From contig RFHX01000250.1 in the NCBI GenBank assembly GCA_003695725.1, forward strand, positions 1 to 11,114: a stretch of 11,114 nt of DNA, in the 5' to 3' direction. The notes beneath the pieces were generated by a model, which saw nothing but the letters and a program-made list of their open reading frames with translations, did no database searches and was not told the origin of the DNA. Source of the DNA: J061 sp003695725 [NCBI: Candidatus Schekmanbacteria bacterium]. GTDB taxonomy: Bacteria; Schekmanbacteria; GWA2-38-11. The position numbers and the translations under genes were made by a program. Each line of letters starts with the position of its first letter. Within the stretch, counting starts at the first letter, position 1. This document shows, one piece after another, positions 7,201 through 11,114 of the stretch.

Positions 7201-7884
7201 TTATTCACCTTCTGATAAATAAAAAACCTTCGGCTCTGTTCCTAAATCTTCAAGAAGCCGTCTCACCCGTCTGCTTTTAGACAAAGTAAAAACTTTATGT
7301 TCAGGGTTATCGAGGTCTCCAAAATAGATTGCTTTTGCCGGACATGCTTCAGCACATGCAGGAATATAATCATCTTCTCTCATTTCACGCTTCTCAAACC
7401 GAGCCCTATCTTTTGCCTTCTGAAGACGATGGTGGCAAAATGTGCATTTCTCAACAACCCCTTTAGGACGCACAGAAACATCAGGATTGAACATTGGCTT
7501 CATCTCATCTGGCCAATCAGGTACAAACCAATTGAAATAACGAACAGTATAAGGGCATGCTGTTGTGCAATAGCGGCATCCAATACACCTCGGGTATACC
7601 TGTCCCACAATCCCGCCTTCCCCTTTAAATGTTGCTCTTACAGGACATACCTTTATGCAAGGCGGCTCATCACAATGGAAGCAAGGCCGTGGAAGAATCT
7701 TCTTTTTTACCTCAGGATAATGTTCTTCCTTTTCAATCAGATAATCCATCCATCTAATCGATCTGCCCTGCCTAAACCATTGAGGATTCGAAGGAGCTAT
7801 ATTATTTTCAGCAATACAAGCCACAGCACAAGCACCACAGCCGTTGCATTTGTCAAGATCGATTACCATTCCCCATCGAGCCAT
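7201..7884 (-). CDS. Four-cluster ferredoxin-type subunit (PsrB/QrcC-like)
   Basis: The 227-residue protein has sixteen cysteines in the order typical of NrfC/PsrB/QrcC subunits: C13-x2-C-x2-C-x3-C23, C68-x2-C-x4-C-x3-C80, C100-x2-C-x2-C-x3-C110 and C147-x2-C-x26-C177-x3-C181. All four sites have four Cys, so four [4Fe-4S] clusters are possible. Qrc and alternative complex III are known to hold one [3Fe-4S] cluster among the four, and nothing here shows a missing ligand. No signal peptide is present; such subunits are carried out with the Tat-exported MopB partner. It would form the wire between the MopB/cytochrome side and the NrfD-like quinone subunit. The start is fixed by AGGTGA overlapping the stop codon of the preceding gene. 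Confidence 0.92.
   Translation of the reverse strand: MARWGMVIDLDKCNGCGACAVACIAENNIAPSNPQWFRQGRSIRWMDYLIEKEEHYPEVKKKILPRPCFHCDEPPCIKVCPVRATFKGEGGIVGQVYPRCIGCRYCTTACPYTVRYFNWFVPDWPDEMKPMFNPDVSVRPKGVVEKCTFCHHRLQKAKDRARFEKREMREDDYIPACAEACPAKAIYFGDLDNPEHKVFTLSKSRRVRRLLEDLGTEPKVFYLSEGE
7205..7211 (-). promoter_or_regulatory. Ribosome binding site of the NrfD-like gene inside the FeS gene
   Basis: AAGGTGA lies within the last codons of the FeS gene, 7 nt before ATG 7197. The arrangement favours translational coupling and fixed stoichiometry of the two subunits. Confidence 0.6.
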
Positions 7885-7887
7885 ATT

Positions 7888-7893
7888 TCACCT
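7888..7893 (-). promoter_or_regulatory. Ribosome binding site of the FeS gene overlapping the upstream stop codon
   Basis: AGGTGA shares bases with the TAG stop (7892-7894) of the molybdopterin-family gene and lies 3 nt before ATG 7884, a coupling arrangement. Confidence 0.6.
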
Positions 7894-10345
7894 ATGCCTT
7901 ATAAATTTTAACCATTGTCCTATCAGGGAGTAAAACCCCTGACAAAGGGTCTCTTTCTTCAATCATAACATCAACAGCATTACTCCCAATGCCTGATGAC
8001 CACTCGCCATTCCCTTTATGTCCCAAACCTGCCGGGATAGCAATACTTTCAGGATGTATTCCCTCTGAAATAGAAACAATCGCCCTTATTCTTCCTTTTG
8101 ATGATTCGATAATGACATATTCCCCATCTTTCAAATTCATCTTCTTTGCTGTTTCAGGGTTAATTTCCACCCAAGTTTCCCAGCGATCAGAAATTACTGA
8201 AGTTGCATTGTCCATCAACCAAGGAGAATTTGGCTGTGAAAGAGAAGTAAGTGATATGGTTTTGGAAATATGAAGATATAACCCTTCCTTCTCACTGATT
8301 CTTTCAGATATCAAGTCAGGATAAAAGGGATTTACCCTTCCTTCAATAAAACGCGAATACTTAGTTCTAACTTCCTTTTCTTTTGAACCAATGATTTTTT
8401 CAATCTGCGGCTTCAAAGAGGTCGGCATAAATTCCACTTTACCTTTTTTTGGATCAATAATCCCCGGCAATTCATTATAATAAAAAATCGGATCCCACCA
8501 TCCTCCCTTCTCAAGTACCTCTTTAACAAATTCCTGCTTTGTGATTTTTTTAGGAACCTTCCATCCTGCCTTCTCAAGAAGCCGAACCCACCGTCCTTTA
8601 AACTCTTCAGATATTACATCGCCTCGTCCGGCGTCAAAAAGTCCTTCAATTGACCATTCAAGGTATTCCTTTAGATTTTTCCACTGTAGATTTCTTGATA
8701 TTCCTACCGGCATTTTAGAAGAAACTTCAAGTATAACATCCTCTGTTGCCCTGCAATCAACTACTGGAGAAACAACAGGTTTTGATACCGAAAAAACTTG
8801 ATAACCTTCAGATGTATTTACAGCCGCCCCACCCCATTTCTCAAGATAAGTGCAATCGGGAAGTACTAAATCACAAAGAGAGGTTGTCTCATCCATTACA
8901 GAAGAAAAACTCACCTTATATGGAATCTTTTTCAATATTTCTATCCATTCATCTCTTGCCGGTGAGGAATATACCGGATTTGCATCTTTCACTAAGAGAA
9001 GTTTGACCGGATTGGCATTATCTTTGAATTTCGAAATCACTGATGCTGGATTGTTTTCATTGAAACCTTCTGCCCCTGATGACGATTTGTCATTGTTTTC
9101 AAAGGAAGCTTTAGAGACTTCATCCTTTTTAACTTTTGGAATTTGAGTCAATGGAATTTGGTGGGGAAATATCATTCCTCCTTTGGAGCCTATGCTTCCA
9201 CAAAGGAGGTTCAAACTATGCACAGCCATTTGTGTCATTATATCATCACGTCTTCCAATGACAATGGCAGGCCTTGCAGAATAAAGCTCTCTTGCAACAG
9301 TAATTATCTCTTCAGCGCTTACCCCTGTTATTTCTTCAACATCTACAGGGGCATAACCGCTCATAACCCAATACTTGAATCCTCGCCTTATTTTTCCATC
9401 TTTTGACACCTCATCTTCAAATCCTGTGCAGTATTTAGCAACGAAATTATAATCATATAGGTCTTCTCGTATGAGTACATAAGCTATGGAAAGGGCAATG
9501 ATTGCCTCTGTCCCGGGCTTTATTGGAATCCATCTATCAGCGCTGGCTGCCGTCGATGAAAGTCTTGTACCAAAATGAATAAATTTCGTTCTGCCCTCTT
9601 TTCTTTCTCTGCGTGCATATCCGTATGAACTAATCGACTGCATAAGATTTTCACAGCTTTCAAGATAGTCATTTGAAAAAGAGAGGACAATGCCGGAATT
9701 TTTTATATCAAAGGATGGTTTTCTTAAAATCCCCTGCATTAGATAAATTGCATCAAGCTGACATTCATCATCCCAATCATAGGCATCATTGAAAGGAATG
9801 TAATTGGGACTGCCGTATGATTCCATAAAATGGTGATATAATCTCTTCTCCAATATTGAACTTCTTATGCTGTGCAAAAACATAACGCCTGCAGGATTTT
9901 CATTCCTTTGTGAAATCAGCTTGTCCGACAATTCCTTCAAAGCATCATTCCACGAGATAGGGATCCATTTAGCAGAATTGCCACTGCCCTCTCTTCTCAA
10001 AGGGCTTTTGACTCTGTTGGGATTATAAAGGTGATTGATGCCGGCAACACCACGCGGACAGATGCCTCCTCTATTGACAGGATGCAGTGGATTGCCCTCA
10101 ATCTTAACAACTCTTTCACCAATTTTTCTAACATTGATTCCGCAAAAACTTGGACAAAGAGAACAGCTGGTTGTTTCCCATGTTTCAACATCGTAAGGAA
10201 CGATGACTTCTTCATACTGATTCAAAAAATTATGTATTGCCTTATTCGAATTTTTGATTTTTTGGCATCCTGTGACAGCAGCAGCTGAAACAAGCCCTGC
10301 GCCTTTTAAAAAACTTCTTCGATTTATGCCTTTTTTATCTTTCAT
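7892..10345 (-). CDS. Tat-exported molybdopterin-oxidoreductase-family (MopB) subunit, QrcB/PsrA-like
   Basis: The 817-residue protein has a Tat motif RRSFLKG (9-15) and a hydrophobic stretch ending VTGC (24-27), which also fits a lipobox, so a Tat lipoprotein is possible. A [4Fe-4S] site follows: C61-x2-C64-x3-C68-x27-C96, with CPRG after the last Cys. Residues about 110-540 form the molybdopterin oxidoreductase core, including PGTEAIIALSIAYVLIREDL at 277-296. Residues about 690-810 are the dinucleotide-binding domain, with WVEINPETAKKMNLKDGEYV at 725-744 and GHKGNGEWSSGIGSN at 775-789, a form like that of ActB/QrcB relatives. Cys195 in DDECQLDA sits near the usual Mo-ligand position, so cofactor binding cannot be excluded; QrcB and ActB relatives do not bind Mo. 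With the pentahaem, FeS and NrfD-like subunits it would make a Qrc-like quinone:cytochrome c oxidoreductase. A true reductase (sulfur, tetrathionate or arsenic compounds) is the alternative. It follows the pentahaem gene by 6 bp. Confidence 0.88.
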   Translation of the reverse strand: MKDKKGINRRSFLKGAGLVSAAAVTGCQKIKNSNKAIHNFLNQYEEVIVPYDVETWETTSCSLCPSFCGINVRKIGERVVKIEGNPLHPVNRGGICPRGVAGINHLYNPNRVKSPLRREGSGNSAKWIPISWNDALKELSDKLISQRNENPAGVMFLHSIRSSILEKRLYHHFMESYGSPNYIPFNDAYDWDDECQLDAIYLMQGILRKPSFDIKNSGIVLSFSNDYLESCENLMQSISSYGYARRERKEGRTKFIHFGTRLSSTAASADRWIPIKPGTEAIIALSIAYVLIREDLYDYNFVAKYCTGFEDEVSKDGKIRRGFKYWVMSGYAPVDVEEITGVSAEEIITVARELYSARPAIVIGRRDDIMTQMAVHSLNLLCGSIGSKGGMIFPHQIPLTQIPKVKKDEVSKASFENNDKSSSGAEGFNENNPASVISKFKDNANPVKLLLVKDANPVYSSPARDEWIEILKKIPYKVSFSSVMDETTSLCDLVLPDCTYLEKWGGAAVNTSEGYQVFSVSKPVVSPVVDCRATEDVILEVSSKMPVGISRNLQWKNLKEYLEWSIEGLFDAGRGDVISEEFKGRWVRLLEKAGWKVPKKITKQEFVKEVLEKGGWWDPIFYYNELPGIIDPKKGKVEFMPTSLKPQIEKIIGSKEKEVRTKYSRFIEGRVNPFYPDLISERISEKEGLYLHISKTISLTSLSQPNSPWLMDNATSVISDRWETWVEINPETAKKMNLKDGEYVIIESSKGRIRAIVSISEGIHPESIAIPAGLGHKGNGEWSSGIGSNAVDVMIEERDPLSGVLLPDRTMVKIYKA

Positions 10346-10351
10346 AACTTT

Positions 10352-10852
10352 CTATTTATGGCAGTCGATACAGTCCCAAGCCACATTTCTCTTTATATGA
10401 CAATTGATACAGTCTTCCATTACTAAAGTCTTCAATGGTTTTTTTGGAGGTTCTGTCAATTTCCACATTTCCCCATGACACTCGACGCATTCGACTTTTC
10501 CCACTGCAACATGCCTTCTATGAGAAAAAAAGACATGGGAAGGAAGTCTAAATACTCTTTTCCAATGAAGCTCTCCCCCCTTGGAAGCAATGGTTCTAAT
10601 TTTTTCCTCTTCTTTGCTCTCTGTTATTGCATCCTCATGACATTCGAGGCATTTTGAAATTTTAGGAATGCTTGCAAAGGTTTGAGTCTTTACATATATA
10701 TGGCACTCATCACACTCAAGTCCTTGATCTATATGAGCTTTATGGCTGTATTTGATTGGCTGTTCAGGAGCAGAAGAGAAGGAGAAAACTGTAATGCTGC
10801 CAAGAAGTGCGAACAAGAGAATGAATAATGATAAATATATAATCCTTTTCAT
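10352..10852 (-). CDS. Pentahaem c-type cytochrome, QrcA/c7-like, first gene of the operon
   Basis: The 166-residue protein has an N-terminal hydrophobic segment (4-24), a signal peptide or retained anchor, then five CxxCH motifs (Cys47, 68, 122, 148, 161). The elements KYSHKAH (34-40) and FFSHRRH (108-114) precede CxxCH sites in the c7/c3 manner, giving His ligands for bis-His haems. Length and spacing resemble the cytochrome subunits of Qrc (six haems in Desulfovibrio) and alternative complex III, here one haem fewer than Qrc. Its place directly before the MopB, FeS and NrfD-like genes supports the role of periplasmic electron entry or exit module of that complex. The ATG is preceded by AAGGG at 5 nt. 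The protein ends with the last CxxCH plus Lys, so the final haem lies at the very C-terminus. Confidence 0.88.
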   Translation of the reverse strand: MKRIIYLSLFILLFALLGSITVFSFSSAPEQPIKYSHKAHIDQGLECDECHIYVKTQTFASIPKISKCLECHEDAITESKEEEKIRTIASKGGELHWKRVFRLPSHVFFSHRRHVAVGKVECVECHGEMWKLTEPPKKPLKTLVMEDCINCHIKRNVAWDCIDCHK

Positions 10853-11019
10853 TAGACCCTTTTATAAAAGATATAAAAAAAATTTTTTACAGCTATTTAT
10901 GATAGGATCAGGGTCTGAACAAGCTCTCTGAATATTCTCTTGCTTTTGAAATTTACTGCCGTCAACTACCGGTCTTTCTTCACACACTCAACAGCGAGAA
11001 AATGATTTTAAAAAAAATT
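10853..11019 (-). other. 5' leader of the operon, no gene seen
   Basis: About 165 nt separate the predicted transcription start from the first ATG. I see no open frame or recognisable riboswitch. The only structures are a short imperfect hairpin (TCAG-GGT-CTGA, 10908-10918), a GAATATTC palindrome (10930-10937) and A-run/T-run blocks (10875-10888 and 11010-11023). Confidence 0.35.
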
Positions 11020-11025
11020 TTTTAT

Positions 11026-11075
11026 CTTATACTTTTTCAAGATGAAATATGTCAAGAAAAATTTTAAAAAATTTT
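11026..11075 (-). promoter_or_regulatory. Probable main promoter of the operon with UP-like element
   Basis: On the minus strand TTGACA (11050-11055) is a perfect -35 box, followed after 18 nt by TATAAG (11026-11031), one base from the -10 consensus. Directly upstream, 11057-11075 is composed of alternating A and T runs that resemble an UP element for RNA polymerase alpha subunits. The first gene begins about 165 nt downstream. The 39 bases further upstream (11076-11114) hold nothing I can assign. Confidence 0.55.
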
Positions 11076-11114
11076 CTGTTGATGCTTCAAAATGCTTAAC
11101 TGACAAGGGTTTCA

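Noticed and set aside
7297-7911. A 204-codon open frame on the plus strand opposite the FeS gene.
   Set aside because: It lies antisense to a gene with sixteen ordered cluster cysteines, its product has no domain or credible composition, and no promoter or ribosome site supports it.
5842-10345. Assigning a specific terminal reductase (tetrathionate, thiosulfate, polysulfide or arsenate).
   Set aside because: No substrate-specific motif could be read, and the long NrfD subunit and multihaem partner point to a Qrc/ACIII-like arrangement instead.
10865-10925. A rho-independent terminator or riboswitch in the leader (short hairpin followed by T-run).
   Set aside because: The stem is only 4-6 bp with a mismatch, lies far from the T-run, and no known riboswitch core is visible.
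1-11114. CRISPR arrays, tRNA or rRNA genes, insertion sequences or transposases.
   Set aside because: No regularly spaced repeats, no cloverleaf or rRNA-like sequence and no transposase-like frame were seen on either strand.

Overview
This is an AT-rich window in which every supported gene lies on the minus strand, so the region is read from right to left. The proteins are those of a Gram-negative, anaerobically respiring bacterium rich in c-type cytochromes: a Tat-exported molybdopterin-family subunit, an outer-membrane beta-barrel, apparent lipoproteins and 30 CxxCH haem-binding motifs in four proteins. A deltaproteobacterium-like or candidate-phylum anaerobe would fit; the exact lineage cannot be told from the sequence.

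Layout in transcription order. A good sigma-70-type promoter with an A/T-tract upstream element lies at about 11026-11075, followed by a leader of about 165 nt. Then come nine closely spaced genes: a pentahaem cytochrome (10352-10852), a molybdopterin-oxidoreductase-family protein (7892-10345), a four-cluster ferredoxin subunit (7201-7884), a long NrfD/ActC-like quinone-site membrane subunit (5842-7197), an 81-residue two-helix membrane protein (5576-5821), a cytochrome made of four tandem monohaem domains (4349-5566), an outer-membrane porin-like barrel (2896-4251), a dodecahaem cytochrome (1952-2875) and a nonahaem lipoprotein cytochrome (534-1940). After a further 69 bp the N-terminal part of a membrane sensor protein starts (1-464) and runs off the window. 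Gaps are 3-20 bp except for 97 bp before the porin and 69 bp before the sensor; both of these hold weak promoter candidates.

How the genes may work together. The first four genes match the subunit plan of the Qrc / alternative complex III superfamily: periplasmic multihaem c, MopB-like subunit, FeS subunit and NrfD-type quinone subunit, with MopB and FeS as separate genes as in Qrc. Such complexes move electrons between the quinone pool and periplasmic cytochromes. The next genes add a tetrahaem carrier and then a barrel plus two large multihaem cytochromes, the parts list of a porin-cytochrome conduit across the outer membrane. The simplest reading is one operon for an electron path from quinone to cell surface (metal, mineral or partner-cell respiration) or the reverse. 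The direction and final partner are inference. A retained cysteine at the usual Mo-ligand region of the MopB protein leaves open that it is catalytic.
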